64,000 bases of DNA from Mycobacterium sp. DL (GTDB taxonomy: Bacteria > Actinomycetota > Actinomycetes > Mycobacteriales > Mycobacteriaceae): positions 2,170,001-2,234,000 of the forward strand of contig NZ_CP155796.1 of assembly GCF_039729195.1 (NCBI RefSeq), written 5' to 3'. Both the position numbers and the translations under genes were made by a program. Position 1 is the first letter of the stretch. Every line of letters begins with the position of its first letter. Below the pieces are notes generated by a model, which was not told the DNA's origin, did no database searches, and was given only the letters and a program-made list of their open reading frames with translations. Below are positions 28,931 to 38,828 of the stretch, in pieces.

Positions 28931-30387
28931 CAGAATCCACCTTGAATTTTAGTAGTACCCTGCTGCTGCTTGACGGCGCCGATGATCAGGTCGACGACGA
29001 CAAAGGCCACCAACGTGAGCCCGAGGAGCGGCAGAAACCAGCCCACCCCCGCCGCGACGACGGCCACTGTGGCGATGGCGACCGGATGCAACCGACGGAG
29101 GCCGCCGCGCAGCGGCGGACGGCCGACGGCCCACGCGGAGCCGCGAACCGGACGGCGTTGCCACCACATTCGGTATCCGCGGACGATCACGGTCAGCAGT
29201 CCGACCGCGATGCCGAGCAGCAGCAACTGGTTCAGCAGGCCGAAGAGGAGTCCCATGTGTCCCCGGATGCCCCAGTCGGCCAGCTTCGCGATCACCGAAT
29301 AGTCGCGCTGGTAGTCGATCTCGCTGATCACATCGTGATCGGCGGGATCGATTGCGGCGGCATTGGTCGTCAGCCGGTAGGGCTTGTCGATCTCGGTGAC
29401 GCCGACACCTTCGCCCTGCTCCGCGGGCAGTGTGAGCTCCACGGGCAGGCGCACCCCCACACCCGCCGCGGCGTCGAGCACTGCGCCGTAGTCGATCGCC
29501 GACGGGTCGAGCAGCGGGTGGTCCTTTGCGGGAGCGCCGCCGTGGCCGGAGTGGTCGCCGGCCGGGGCAGCGCTCAGCGCGGTGTCCAGTTGGGGCCGTT
29601 GCCAATCGAAGGCGGTCCTGATATCGGTGACGTGGGCCCCGGCGTAGATCGACCACGTGATTCCGGTGGCGGACAGGAACAGCAGGCCCGCCAGCAGCCA
29701 GACGCCGGTCGCCCCATGCCAATTGAGAGTCCGGGATCGTCCGGTGACGCTGCGATCGACGGTGAGGATCCGGCCTGCCCGGTTGCGGCGACGCTCACTT
29801 GCCGCCTTGACCAGCCACAGATACACGCCCCCGAGCGCCACCACCCAGAGCCAGGACGCTGCGAGCTCGCTGTAGACCCGGCCCGGTTCGCCGAGGTTGA
29901 GGTGACGGTGCAGGCCGTCGAGCCAGGTGCTCAGTGGCAGGTAGCCGAACCAGGTTGCCTCATCACCCAGCACCGCACCGGTGTAGGGATCGACGAACGC
30001 CGCACGCAACGATTCCTCGTCGAGTGTGGGGTCGGAGAGATAGATCCGGGTGGACTCCGTGTCGCCGGCCGGTGGTCGCATACCGGTCATCGTGAGTTCG
30101 GGAAAGGCGGACTGCGCCAGTGCGGCTTGTTCGCGCAGTGGCAGCGGTTGCCCCGAGGGCTCGACGAACAGGATGTCGTTGTAGACGAACCGTTCGAGTG
30201 TCGGGGCGAGCGCGTAGAGCCCGCCGGTGATCGCCGCGAGGACGAGGAACGGCGCCACCAGAACGCCGGCGTAGAAGTGAAGGCGCACAACAAAGGGCCG
30301 CCAACTTCGTCGTGCGAGCGTCGGCGGAGGCGGGGCGAGTGAATCGGGAATCGAGGTCGGTTCGATGGTGTCTTCAGGAACGGTCAT
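28930..30387 (-). CDS. PepSY-associated transmembrane protein
   Basis: 485 residues with about four to five transmembrane segments: RLHFYAGVLVAPFLVLAAITGGLYAL, ASWLWVVALGGVYLWLV, GVWLLAGLLFLSATGITWSIYAG, and a C-terminal cluster after LLFGLLNQLLLL. This is the PepSY_TM family, found near iron- and copper-uptake genes and thought to move electrons or metals. A periplasmic His-rich loop GDHSGHGGAPAKDH suggests metal binding. Start is the ATG at 30387 (MTVPEDTIEPTS); the frame is open to 30906 but that part overlaps the upstream gene in another frame. A 176-bp gap separates it from the operon's first gene; I see no gene in it. Confidence 0.88.
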   Translation of the reverse strand: MTVPEDTIEPTSIPDSLAPPPPTLARRSWRPFVVRLHFYAGVLVAPFLVLAAITGGLYALAPTLERFVYNDILFVEPSGQPLPLREQAALAQSAFPELTMTGMRPPAGDTESTRIYLSDPTLDEESLRAAFVDPYTGAVLGDEATWFGYLPLSTWLDGLHRHLNLGEPGRVYSELAASWLWVVALGGVYLWLVKAASERRRNRAGRILTVDRSVTGRSRTLNWHGATGVWLLAGLLFLSATGITWSIYAGAHVTDIRTAFDWQRPQLDTALSAAPAGDHSGHGGAPAKDHPLLDPSAIDYGAVLDAAAGVGVRLPVELTLPAEQGEGVGVTEIDKPYRLTTNAAAIDPADHDVISEIDYQRDYSVIAKLADWGIRGHMGLLFGLLNQLLLLGIAVGLLTVIVRGYRMWWQRRPVRGSAWAVGRPPLRGGLRRLHPVAIATVAVVAAGVGWFLPLLGLTLVAFVVVDLIIGAVKQQQGTTKIQGGF

Positions 30388-30563
30388 GTGGTGGGGCCTT
30401 CGGTGGTCATGACGACGCGACGCGACAGCAAGCAGCGTCGGTGTCAGTGCTGTTGAGCTGGGATCATGCGGTACCGCCGTCGTCGCAGAGCGAGGACAGG
30501 CGCGCAGGCGACAACCCGCAGCGCGTCGCTGCAGGATCGTGGAAGCGAGTCGGAGAACCGCTG

Positions 30564-31103
30564 TTACGCGGCGGCGATCAGCTGCGGGGGAGCGCGCATA
30601 CCCAGACCGGTGGTCAGGACCGGTTGCACGGCAACGATGTTCGTCGCCCGTCGAACAGTTCGTACCGGCGGTCGCGGCGCGCGCAGCGCGAACAGGCGTA
30701 GCCAGCACAGAACCGATGAGCACACGACGTAGAGGTATTCGGCCGCTGCGATGGCGACGCCCAGGATCACGGCCGCGCCGATATGGGAGGCGGCCATCGC
30801 CGGGCTCATGCCCAGCACGCTGCCGGCATGATGGTGGCCCGTCGCCGTCAGGCTCACGTGCCCCAGGAACTGCGCAGCGCACAACGCTGCAGTGGTGGCC
30901 AGCCACCGGGCGCTGCGGCCTTCCAGCCGCAGGCAGCCGACGGCCGTCCCGATGGTGGCGCAGACCAGCAGCGCGATGACCAGCGCGCCACCGAAGGGAA
31001 TGCCACCGCCGGCCGCGGAGTGGGCGCCGACCGTCATCACCGACGAGGCCACACCGACCAGCGCACCGCGTAATCCGCGCGCACGTGACTTCGGCGTTCC
31101 CAC
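30564..31103 (-). CDS. His/Met-containing membrane protein heading the copper operon
   Basis: 179 residues, four predicted transmembrane segments, family not recognised with certainty. Between the second and third segments lies ATGHHHAGSVLGMSPAMAASH, with three consecutive His and two Met, suited to soft-metal binding. The GTG at 31103 is 7 nt after a TAAGGT -10 hexamer, which points to a leaderless mRNA and fixes the start. It is the first gene of the operon with PepSY, PCuAC and DyP; position and His/Met content suggest a copper-handling role (inference). Confidence 0.75.
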   Translation of the reverse strand: MGTPKSRARGLRGALVGVASSVMTVGAHSAAGGGIPFGGALVIALLVCATIGTAVGCLRLEGRSARWLATTAALCAAQFLGHVSLTATGHHHAGSVLGMSPAMAASHIGAAVILGVAIAAAEYLYVVCSSVLCWLRLFALRAPRPPVRTVRRATNIVAVQPVLTTGLGMRAPPQLIAAA

Positions 31104-31110
31104 GGGGGGT

Positions 31111-31116
31111 ACCTTA
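31111..31116 (-). promoter_or_regulatory. -10 hexamer TAAGGT of the copper operon
   Basis: On the minus strand TAAGGT is followed by 7 nt and the GTG start at 31103, so transcription probably begins on the start codon. The inverted repeat at 31126-31144 covers the -35 position of this promoter. Confidence 0.55.
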
Positions 31117-31125
31117 CCGCCCGGA

Positions 31126-31144
31126 CTACTACAGGACTTAGTAG
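31126..31144. promoter_or_regulatory. CopY/BlaI-like operator over the copper operon promoter
   Basis: CTACTA and TAGTAG (31126-31131, 31139-31144) are inverted copies with a 7-nt centre. The left side contains TACTACA, the half-site known for BlaI/CopY-family repressors; the right side, TTAGTAG, matches less well. It spans about -24 to -42 relative to the inferred start site, a position that blocks RNA polymerase. No BlaI/CopY gene lies in the window. Confidence 0.5.
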
Positions 31145-31145
31145 A

Positions 31146-31985
31146 TCAGGGTCCGGTGTAGGTCTCGGGATCCGGACGGAACCGGGTGCCGTCGTCGAGG
31201 CCGTTGAGAACCGACATCTGGTCCTCGGTCAACTCGAAGTCGAACACCTCGAGATTGGTCTTGATCCGCTCGGGCGACGACGACCGGGGGATGACGACGT
31301 TGCCCAGTTGCAGGCTCCACCGGATCAGCACCTGCGCCGGCGTCCTGCCCTGCGCCTCGGCGATCTCGGTGACTGCGGCGTTGCCGAGGACATTGCCGAC
31401 GCCCAACGGGCTGTAGGCCTCGGTGGCGATCCCGTGTTCGGCGTTGATCGCGCGCAGTTCTGCCTGGTTGAGCAGCGGATGAAGTTCGATCTGATTGACC
31501 GCCGGGATGAAGAAGGACAGGCTGATGAGGTCGTCGAGATGCTCGGAATGGAAGTTGCAGACGCCGATGGAGCGGGCGTCGCCGAGTTCCTTGGCCTTCA
31601 TCAGGCCACCCCAGCTGTCGACGTACTTGCCCTCCTCGACGGCAGGCCAGTGGATCAGGTAGAGGTCGACGTAGTCGAGTCCCAGTCGTTCGAGACTGGC
31701 GGTGAGGGCGTGGCGCGAGGACGTGAAGCCCTGGTCCTCGGTCGCCAGCTTGGTCGTCACGAAGAGCTCGTCGCGCGACACCCCGGACTGTGCGATCGCC
31801 CGCCCCACGGCGGCCTCGTTGCCGTAGGCGGCCGCGGTGTCGATCATCCGGTAACCGGCCTCCAGCGCGGCCAGTACCGCGGTTTCGGACTCGGAATCCG
31901 ACAACTCGCCCACGCCGAGACCGATGACCGGCATCGTGTGGTCGTCGTTGAGTGTGACGGTGGGAATCGCTGCCGCCGAGGTCAT
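31146..31985 (-). CDS. Aldo-keto reductase (Rv2971-like)
   Basis: 279 residues. The AKR tetrad is present: D and Y in [12 protein letters not shown] in [10 protein letters not shown] in [31 protein letters not shown] and [24 protein letters not shown] complete the family pattern and match Rv2971, an NADPH-dependent reductase of dicarbonyls such as methylglyoxal. The ATG at 31985 is preceded by GGTAGGTGAC; the frame extends to 32033 without similarity. Divergent from lipN across 233 bp. In M. tuberculosis it directly follows the HNH nuclease gene, so the ~7.7 kb between them here is inserted. Confidence 0.93.
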   Translation of the reverse strand: MTSAAAIPTVTLNDDHTMPVIGLGVGELSDSESETAVLAALEAGYRMIDTAAAYGNEAAVGRAIAQSGVSRDELFVTTKLATEDQGFTSSRHALTASLERLGLDYVDLYLIHWPAVEEGKYVDSWGGLMKAKELGDARSIGVCNFHSEHLDDLISLSFFIPAVNQIELHPLLNQAELRAINAEHGIATEAYSPLGVGNVLGNAAVTEIAEAQGRTPAQVLIRWSLQLGNVVIPRSSSPERIKTNLEVFDFELTEDQMSVLNGLDDGTRFRPDPETYTGP

Positions 31986-32218
31986 GTCACCTACCTGCTC
32001 GAGTGGAGTGCTCGTCAACCGGGCCCCGCCCATTGTCGCTTGTGGTTCGGTCCGGAACGCCTGTGTCGCTGATGGTTGACTTGTCGCCGATGACTATATT
32101 GCCGCGGAGGTTAACGCGCCTAATCATCGACGGGCCCGGTGTTTCGCCTGCCGGCTCCATGCAGCAGCCGGCGCCGGTCAGCGTCGGCGGTAGGGTCTGC
32201 CGAAACGAGGGAGCAGAC

Positions 32219-33364
32219 ATGACGCAGAGCGCGACGGGGCAAGCGCCCGCGACCGGATCCCAACTGGCTGCAGATGTGACGCAGCCTCCGATCCGTCGTC
32301 GGGTCCGCGCCAGGGACGTCGTCGCCAACAAGGTCGCCGCCGTGACGTTGCGCGGACTGCCGCACATCCCCGAACGCGTCAAACGCCTGCTGCTGGGCGG
32401 GCGCTCGATCACCATCGACGGCAACACGCTCGACACCACGTTGCAGCTGATGCTCGCCGGTCAACAGGCACTCGGTCTCGACGGCCTCGTCGCCGACGAC
32501 GATTTTGTCGCCGCGCGCGTTCAACTGGAGTTGCTGTCGGCCGGCTTCCGCAAACGCGTCCCCGTCTCCGGGGTCACCGACCTGACGGTGACGGGCGCCG
32601 TGGCCCCGATCAAGGCGCGGCATTACCGCACCGACGAGCCCAACGCCCCGCTGCTTGTCTTCTACCACGGTGGCGGTCACGTGATCGGCAGCATCGACAC
32701 CCACGACGACCTGTGCCGGGAGATCTGTCGGGCGGGCAGTGTCCATGTGCTGTCGGTCGACTACCGGTTGGCACCCGAGCACAAGGCCCCCGCGGGCTCC
32801 GAGGACGCGTACGCCGCCTATCTGTGGGCCTGCGAGCACGCCGCCGAGCTGGGTGCGGACCCACAGCGCGTCGCGGTGGGCGGAGACAGTGCGGGGGCGA
32901 ACCTGTCGGCGGTGGTCTCGCAGCAGGCCCGCGACAACGGGGTACCGGTGCCCGCGTTACAGCTGCTGCTCTACCCGGTGACCGACCACCGCGGGCAGAC
33001 CCGTTCGCGGACCCTGTTCGCCCGCGGCTTTTTCCTCACCGAGCGTGATATGGACTGGTTCACCTCCCGGTTCCTCGACGGAGCGCCGGTCGCCGGCACC
33101 GACCCGCGGGTGTCGCCGCTACTGGCCGACGACCTGTCCGGGCTGCCGCCGGCTCTGGTCGTCACCGCGGGCTTCGACCCGCTGCGCGACGAGGGCAGGC
33201 ACTACGCCGAGGCCATGCGCGAGGCCGGAGTGGCCGTCGACTACCGGGAGTACGGATCGGTGGTGCACGGCTTCGCCAACTTCTTCCCGTTGGGAGGGGA
33301 CAGCGCCACCGCGACCGCCGATGTCATCTCCGCGATGCGCGCACATCTGACCCGCGCCGGCTAA
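32219..33364 (+). CDS. lipN: Esterase/lipase of the hormone-sensitive lipase family
   Basis: 381 residues. Oxyanion-hole motif YHGGGHVIG, nucleophile elbow GGDSAGANLS, catalytic Asp in GFDPLRDEG and His in VVHGFANFF give a complete alpha/beta-hydrolase triad. LipN of M. tuberculosis (Rv2970c) hydrolyses short-chain esters. The ATG at 32219 follows ACGAGGGA; a TAGGGT at 32191-32196 would give a short leader. The frame is open back to 32003 but that stretch lies in the divergent gap and shows no similarity. Otherwise I see nothing definite in the 31986-32218 gap. Confidence 0.93.
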   Translation: MTQSATGQAPATGSQLAADVTQPPIRRRVRARDVVANKVAAVTLRGLPHIPERVKRLLLGGRSITIDGNTLDTTLQLMLAGQQALGLDGLVADDDFVAARVQLELLSAGFRKRVPVSGVTDLTVTGAVAPIKARHYRTDEPNAPLLVFYHGGGHVIGSIDTHDDLCREICRAGSVHVLSVDYRLAPEHKAPAGSEDAYAAYLWACEHAAELGADPQRVAVGGDSAGANLSAVVSQQARDNGVPVPALQLLLYPVTDHRGQTRSRTLFARGFFLTERDMDWFTSRFLDGAPVAGTDPRVSPLLADDLSGLPPALVVTAGFDPLRDEGRHYAEAMREAGVAVDYREYGSVVHGFANFFPLGGDSATATADVISAMRAHLTRAG

Positions 33365-33383
33365 CTGCTCCGGAACGCGCCGG

Positions 33384-33389
33384 TACTCT
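33384..33389 (+). promoter_or_regulatory. -10 hexamer TACTCT for the DsbA-like gene
   Basis: TACTCT is followed by 7 nt and the GTG at 33397, the leaderless spacing. It would drive both disulfide-bond genes. Confidence 0.5.
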
Positions 33390-33396
33390 GTGTTGC

Positions 33397-34164
33397 GTGG
33401 CGACCAAACCCAAGAAGAACAAGAACGCGCGGTACGACCTGAAGGCCGCCGACCGTAAGCGCAACCTGTTCGTCCAGATCGGGCTGACCGCGGTCGTGGT
33501 GATCTTCGCGGTCTCCCTGGTGCTGTACATCGTGATGTCGGCCGACGAGAAGCCCACGGCGGGCGAGGCCGATCCCATCAGGGTCGAGTCGACCAGCCTG
33601 ATCAAGAAGGAAGGGACCGAGGAGCCCAAGGCTGTGGTGTCGCTCTACGAGGACTTCCTGTGCCCGGCCTGCGGCCGGTTCGAGCAGCAGTTCGGCCCGA
33701 CGATCAGCCAGCTCGTGGATTCCGGCGCGATCGCTGCCGACTACTACATGGTCGCCATCCTGGACCGTAGCCAGAACCAGAACTACTCGTCGCGCTCCGG
33801 TGGTGCCGCCTACTGCGTGGCCGACGAGTCGGTCGAGGCGTTCCGGCGCTTCCACGCCGCGCTCTATGCCCAGCAGCCCGGTGAGACCGGCTCGTCCTTC
33901 CCCGACAACGCGCGCCTCGTCGAGATCGCCCGTCAGGCCGGTGCAGGCGGAACCGTGCCGGAGTGCATCAACAACGGCACCTACGTCGACATGGTGAAGG
34001 GCCTCGCCGGCGCCACCAACATCAACTCCACCCCGACGATCCGGATCAACGGCGAGGAGTATCAGCCCAGCACGCCGGACGCTCTGGTCGCCAAGATCAA
34101 GGAGATCGTGGGCGACGTTCCCGCCCTGGACGCGATCGCTCCCGCACCGGCACCGGCGTCATGA
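33397..34164 (+). CDS. Membrane-anchored DsbA-like thiol oxidase (Rv2969c-like)
   Basis: 255 residues. A basic cytoplasmic start (ATKPKKNKNARYDLKAADRKRN) and one transmembrane segment (~24-47) precede a thioredoxin-fold domain with active site C89-P-A-C92 (YEDFLCPACGRF) and the cis-proline TPT in NINSTPTIRING. It introduces disulfides into exported proteins and is re-oxidised by the VKOR encoded next. Two further cysteines (YCVAD, PECINN) may form the structural disulfide seen in mycobacterial DsbA. The stop overlaps the VKOR ATG. Confidence 0.93.
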   Translation: MATKPKKNKNARYDLKAADRKRNLFVQIGLTAVVVIFAVSLVLYIVMSADEKPTAGEADPIRVESTSLIKKEGTEEPKAVVSLYEDFLCPACGRFEQQFGPTISQLVDSGAIAADYYMVAILDRSQNQNYSSRSGGAAYCVADESVEAFRRFHAALYAQQPGETGSSFPDNARLVEIARQAGAGGTVPECINNGTYVDMVKGLAGATNINSTPTIRINGEEYQPSTPDALVAKIKEIVGDVPALDAIAPAPAPAS

Positions 34165-34796
34165 CCGTCACCGCGCCCACTCCGACCTCACCGGCCGATC
34201 CGTCGGCCGGCGAGCCGGTTGGTGGCGCGGTGGCGCGGAGTAGCGCGCTGTGGGTGCTGATCGCCGGTGTCGTCGGTCTGGCGTCAGCGCTGACCTTGAC
34301 GATCGAGAAGATCGAACTGCTGATCAACCCCGACTACGTGCCGTCCTGCAGCATCAACCCGGTGCTGTCCTGCGGCTCGGTGATGGTCACCCCGCAGGCC
34401 GAGCTGTTCGGATTCCCGAACCCGCTGATCGGCATCGTCTCCTTCGCCGTCGTGGTCGTGACGGGCGTGCTGGCCCTGGCGAAGGTGAACCTGCCGCGCT
34501 GGTACTGGGCCGGTCTGGCCGGGGGCGCGCTGCTGGGCACCGTGTTCGTGCACTGGCTGATCTTCCAGAGCCTGTACCGGATCGGCGCGCTGTGCCCCTA
34601 CTGCATGGTGGTGTGGGCGGTGACCGTCCCGTTGCTCGTGGTGGCCGCGTCGATTGCGCTGCAGCCGCAGCACAGCGGATCAGCCCTGGTCAGAGGCATC
34701 TACACGTGGCGCTGGTCGCTGGTCGCGTTGTGGTTCACCGCGGTGATCCTGCTGATCCTCGAGCGTTTCTGGAACTACTGGTCGACTCTCATCTGA
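34161..34796 (+). CDS. Vitamin K epoxide reductase family protein (VKOR, DsbB analogue)
   Basis: 211 residues, four to five transmembrane segments. The loop cysteines C63 and C71 lie in PSCSINPVLSCGSVM, and the quinone-proximal pair C145/C148 is in ALCPYCMVVW. Bacterial VKOR passes electrons from DsbA to menaquinone. The ATG at 34161 overlaps the stop of the DsbA-like gene (ATGA), so partners are made together; the same pair is Rv2969c-Rv2968c in M. tuberculosis. Confidence 0.95.
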   Translation: MTVTAPTPTSPADPSAGEPVGGAVARSSALWVLIAGVVGLASALTLTIEKIELLINPDYVPSCSINPVLSCGSVMVTPQAELFGFPNPLIGIVSFAVVVVTGVLALAKVNLPRWYWAGLAGGALLGTVFVHWLIFQSLYRIGALCPYCMVVWAVTVPLLVVAASIALQPQHSGSALVRGIYTWRWSLVALWFTAVILLILERFWNYWSTLI

Positions 34797-34845
34797 TTGG
34801 CCGGAACCGCCTAGGTCAGAGGTTTTCGGAAGGTTAGAGTGAACC

Positions 34846-37800
34846 GTGACCGGTCAGATTTCGAAGGTTCTTGTTGCCAACCGCGGTGAAATCGCCATCC
34901 GTGCGTTCCGCGCCGCCTACGAGATGGGCATCGCCACGGTCGCGGTCTACCCGCACGAGGATCGCAACTCCCTGCACCGGTTGAAGGCCGACGAGTCCTA
35001 TCAGATCGGCGAGATCGGCCATCCTGTCCGGGCCTACCTGTCGGTCGACGAGATGATCCGGGTCGCCACCCAGGCAGGGGCGGACGCGATCTATCCGGGA
35101 TACGGCTTCCTGTCGGAGAACCCGGAACTGGCGGCGTCCTGCGCGGCGGCGGGCATCACGTTCGTGGGCCCCAGCGCGGGGGTGCTGGAGCTGACCGGGA
35201 ACAAGGCCAGGGCGATCGCAGCGGCGCGCGCCGCCGGCCTTCCGGTGCTGACGTCCTCGGAGCCGTCGGCGTCGGTCGACGAACTGGTCGAAGCTGCGCG
35301 CGACATGGAGTTCCCGCTGTTCGTCAAGGCAGTGTCCGGTGGTGGCGGTCGCGGCATGCGGCGGGTGACCGACCGCGCCGCGTTGAACGAGGCCATCGAG
35401 GCCGCCAGCCGCGAGGCCGAGTCGGCGTTCGGCGATGCGACGGTCTACCTCGAGCAGGCGGTCCTCAACCCGCGCCACATCGAGGTGCAGATCCTGGCGG
35501 ACACCGCCGGAAACGTGATGCATCTGTTCGAACGCGACTGCAGCGTGCAGCGCCGGCACCAGAAGGTCATCGAGCTCGCGCCCGCTCCGAATCTGTCGGA
35601 GGAGTTGCGGCAGAAGATCTGTGACGACGCCGTCTCGTTCGCCCGCGAGATCGACTACACCTGTGCCGGCACGGTGGAGTTCCTGCTCGACGAGCGCGGG
35701 CATCACGTGTTCATCGAGTGCAACCCGCGGATCCAGGTGGAGCACACCGTCACCGAGGAGATCACCGACGTCGACCTGGTGGCGAGCCAGATGCGGATCG
35801 CGGCGGGGGAGACGCTCGCCGACCTCGGGCTGAGTCAGGACTCGCTGGTCATCCGCGGTGCGGCGATGCAGTGCCGGATCACCACCGAGGATCCTGCCAA
35901 CGGCTTCCGTCCCGACACCGGCCGGATCACCGCCTACCGTTCACCGGGCGGCGCGGGTATCCGACTCGACGGTGGTGCGGTGCTCGGCGGTGAGATCGGC
36001 GCGCACTTCGACTCGATGCTGGTCAAACTCACCTGTCGCGGTAGGGATTTCAACGCCGCGGTGGCCCGGGCATATCGGGCGCTGGCCGAGTTCCGGATCC
36101 GCGGGGTGTCGACGAACATCCCGTTCCTGCAGGCGGTGATCGACGATCCCGATTTCCGCGCCGGGCGGGTCACCACGTCGTTCATCGACGAACGGCCGTA
36201 TCTGCTGACCGCCCGCTCGCCGGCGGACCGTGGCACCAAGATCCTCAACTATCTGGCCGAGGTCACGGTCAACCAGCCGCACGGCCCGCGGACGTCGACG
36301 GTCTATCCGCAGGACAAATTGCCGCAGGTCGACCTCGACGCGATGCCGCCGCGCGGCAGCAAGCACCTGCTGACCGAGGTGGGTCCGGAGGCGTTCGCCC
36401 GATGGATGCGGGAATCGAGATCCCTCGGGGTCACCGACACGACGTTCCGCGATGCCCACCAGTCCCTGTTGGCGACCCGGATCCGCACGTCCGGCCTGTT
36501 GATGGTGGCGCCCCACATCGCGCGGATGACGCCGCAGTTGCTGTCGATCGAGTGCTGGGGCGGCGCGACTTACGATGTGGCGCTTCGGTTCCTGAAGGAG
36601 GATCCCTGGGACAGGCTCGCCGCGCTGCGGGAAGCGGTCCCCAACATCTGTCTGCAGATGCTCCTGCGCGGCCGCAACACCGTCGGGTACACGCCGTACC
36701 CCGAGTCGGTCACCCACGCGTTCGTGCAGGAGGCGACCGCAACGGGTATCGACATCTACCGCATCTTCGATGCGCTCAACAACGTCGATTCGATGCGGCC
36801 GGCCATCGACGCGGTGCGTGAAACCGGCACGGCGGTAGCCGAAGTCGCGATGTCCTACACCGGAGACCTGTCCGATCCGGCCGAGAACCTGTACACGCTG
36901 GACTACTACCTCAAGCTCGCCGAGCAGATCGTCGACGCCGGCGCGCACGTGCTGGCGATCAAGGACATGGCCGGTCTGCTGCGTCCGCAGGCGGCGGCTG
37001 TGTTGGTCAGCGCGTTGCGGAGCCGATTCGACCTGCCGGTGCATGTGCACACCCATGACACACCCGGCGGTCAGCTGGCCACCTACCTGGCGGCCTGGCA
37101 GGCCGGGGCCAACGCCGTCGACGGCGCCTCCGCACCGCTGGCCGGCACGACGAGCCAGCCCGCTCTGAGCTCCATCGTCGCCGCGACGGCGCACACCGAG
37201 TACGACACCGGGCTGTCACTGGCTGCGGTGTGCGACCTGGAGCCCTACTGGGAAGCGCTGCGAAAGGTGTACGCGCCGTTCGAGTCAGGTCTTCCGGCGC
37301 CCACCGGGCGGGTGTATCACCACGAGATTCCGGGGGGTCAGCTGTCCAATCTGCGCCAGCAGGCGATCGCGCTGGGGCTGGGCGACCGCTTCGAGGACAT
37401 CGAGGCCGCCTACGCGGCCTCCGACCGCATCCTGGGACGGCTGGTCAAGGTGACCCCGTCGTCGAAGGTCGTCGGCGACCTTGCGCTGGCCCTGGTCGGT
37501 GCGGGCATCACCGCCGATGAATTCGCCTCGGATCCGGCGCGGTTCGACATCCCGGATTCGGTCATCGGATTCCTGCGCGGCGAACTCGGTGATCCTCCGG
37601 GAGGCTGGCCCGAACCGTTGCGGAGCAAGGCGCTGGCCGGACGCGCCCCCGCCAAGGTGCAGGCCGACCTCACCGCGGAGGACGAAGAGGCGCTGGCTCA
37701 GGCCGGGCCGGCGCGTCAGGCCGCCTTGAACCGGTTGCTGTTCCCTGGCCCGACAAAGGAATTCGAGGCGCACCGCGAGGTCTACGGGGACACCTCGAGC

Positions 37801-38238
37801 CTGTCGGCCAACCAGTTCTTCTACGGCCTGCGCCACGGCGACGAGCACCGGGTGACCCTCGAACGCGGTGTCCAGCTGTTGATCGGTCTGGAGGCGATCT
37901 CCGATGCCGACGAGCGCGGCATGCGCACCGTGATGTGCATCATCAACGGCCAGCTGCGGCCGGTGGTGGTCCGCGACCGCAGTGTGGCCAGCGAGGTGCC
38001 CGCCGCCGAGAAGGCCGACCGCAACAACCCCGACCACGTGGCGGCGCCGTTCGCCGGCGTGGTCACCGTCAGCGTTGCCGACGGTGACACTGTCGAAGCC
38101 GGCCAGACCATCGCCACCATCGAGGCGATGAAGATGGAGGCCGGGATCACCGCGCCGAAGGCCGGCACCGTCTCACGTGTCGCGGTGGCAGCGACCGCGC
38201 AGGTCGAAGGCGGCGATCTGCTGGTGGTCGTCACCTGA
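34846..38238 (+). CDS. pca: Pyruvate carboxylase
   Basis: 1,130 residues with the full three-part architecture. Biotin carboxylase comes first ([51 protein letters not shown]). The carboxyltransferase follows ([27 protein letters not shown]). A C-terminal biotinyl domain ends it, with K1096 in IEAMKMEAG. It makes oxaloacetate from pyruvate, feeding the TCA cycle. The GTG at 34846 lies 5 nt after TAGAGT and 12 nt after GGAAGG, so leaderless or leadered translation are both possible. The stop codon overlaps the apparent start of rsmD. Confidence 0.97.
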   Translation: MTGQISKVLVANRGEIAIRAFRAAYEMGIATVAVYPHEDRNSLHRLKADESYQIGEIGHPVRAYLSVDEMIRVATQAGADAIYPGYGFLSENPELAASCAAAGITFVGPSAGVLELTGNKARAIAAARAAGLPVLTSSEPSASVDELVEAARDMEFPLFVKAVSGGGGRGMRRVTDRAALNEAIEAASREAESAFGDATVYLEQAVLNPRHIEVQILADTAGNVMHLFERDCSVQRRHQKVIELAPAPNLSEELRQKICDDAVSFAREIDYTCAGTVEFLLDERGHHVFIECNPRIQVEHTVTEEITDVDLVASQMRIAAGETLADLGLSQDSLVIRGAAMQCRITTEDPANGFRPDTGRITAYRSPGGAGIRLDGGAVLGGEIGAHFDSMLVKLTCRGRDFNAAVARAYRALAEFRIRGVSTNIPFLQAVIDDPDFRAGRVTTSFIDERPYLLTARSPADRGTKILNYLAEVTVNQPHGPRTSTVYPQDKLPQVDLDAMPPRGSKHLLTEVGPEAFARWMRESRSLGVTDTTFRDAHQSLLATRIRTSGLLMVAPHIARMTPQLLSIECWGGATYDVALRFLKEDPWDRLAALREAVPNICLQMLLRGRNTVGYTPYPESVTHAFVQEATATGIDIYRIFDALNNVDSMRPAIDAVRETGTAVAEVAMSYTGDLSDPAENLYTLDYYLKLAEQIVDAGAHVLAIKDMAGLLRPQAAAVLVSALRSRFDLPVHVHTHDTPGGQLATYLAAWQAGANAVDGASAPLAGTTSQPALSSIVAATAHTEYDTGLSLAAVCDLEPYWEALRKVYAPFESGLPAPTGRVYHHEIPGGQLSNLRQQAIALGLGDRFEDIEAAYAASDRILGRLVKVTPSSKVVGDLALALVGAGITADEFASDPARFDIPDSVIGFLRGELGDPPGGWPEPLRSKALAGRAPAKVQADLTAEDEEALAQAGPARQAALNRLLFPGPTKEFEAHREVYGDTSSLSANQFFYGLRHGDEHRVTLERGVQLLIGLEAISDADERGMRTVMCIINGQLRPVVVRDRSVASEVPAAEKADRNNPDHVAAPFAGVVTVSVADGDTVEAGQTIATIEAMKMEAGITAPKAGTVSRVAVAATAQVEGGDLLVVVT

Positions 38239-38801
38239 CCCGCATCATCGCCGGCGTTCTGGGAGGGCGCCGAATCGCGGTGCCGCAGCACAAGTCCGGC
38301 CGGGGTACCCGTCCGACCACAGACCGGGTGCGCGAGTCCCTGTTCAACCTGTTGGCGGCGCGGATCGACTTCGCCGGCCTCGCGGTGCTCGACCTCTACG
38401 CCGGTTCCGGGGCGCTGGGACTGGAGGCGCTGTCGCGGGGTGCGGCGTCGGCGCTGTTCGTGGAATCCGATGGCAAAGCGGCGGCGGTGATCACGCAGAA
38501 CATCTCATCGCTGGGCGTACGGAACGCGTCGGTGCGCCGGGGCACGGTGGCGGCAGTGCTGGCCACCAGCCCGGCCCGGCCGGTGGACCTGGTGCTCGCC
38601 GACCCGCCGTACGAGGTCGACAACACCGTCGTCGCTGAGATGCTCCTGGCACTCGACACCGGCGGCTGGTCGACGTCCGGCACCGTTGCCGTGGTGGAGC
38701 GCGCGGCGTCGAGTCCCGAGATCCGGTGGCCGCCCGGATGGTCGGTGTGGAGCGCCCGCCGCTACGGCGACACCCGCATCGAGCTCGCCGAACGCGACTG
38801 A
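38235..38801 (+). CDS. rsmD: 16S rRNA (guanine966-N2)-methyltransferase RsmD, probable CTG start
   Basis: 188 residues if read from CTG 38235. The RsmD family N-terminus (T)[14 protein letters not shown] is encoded immediately after the CTG, but the first ATG/GTG/TTG in frame is GTG 38280, which would remove this strand. The CTG overlaps the pca stop (CTGA), just where related genomes have ATGA/GTGA. The SAM-binding part is [20 protein letters not shown] and the catalytic motif is VLADPPYEV. It methylates G966 of 16S rRNA. coaD follows, as in most bacteria. Confidence 0.88.
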   Translation: MTRIIAGVLGGRRIAVPQHKSGRGTRPTTDRVRESLFNLLAARIDFAGLAVLDLYAGSGALGLEALSRGAASALFVESDGKAAAVITQNISSLGVRNASVRRGTVAAVLATSPARPVDLVLADPPYEVDNTVVAEMLLALDTGGWSTSGTVAVVERAASSPEIRWPPGWSVWSARRYGDTRIELAERD

Positions 38802-38828
38802 TCGCGGAGGCTGCTAGCGTCGATCGTC

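Noticed and set aside
30388..30906. N-terminal extension of the PepSY protein
   Set aside because: Arg-rich, no similarity, and overlaps the upstream membrane protein gene in another frame; the ATG at 30387 gives a normal PepSY start.
32077..32099. TTGACT ... TATATT as a lipN promoter
   Set aside because: Spacing of 13 nt is too short for a sigma-70-type promoter; TAGGGT at 32191 is better placed.
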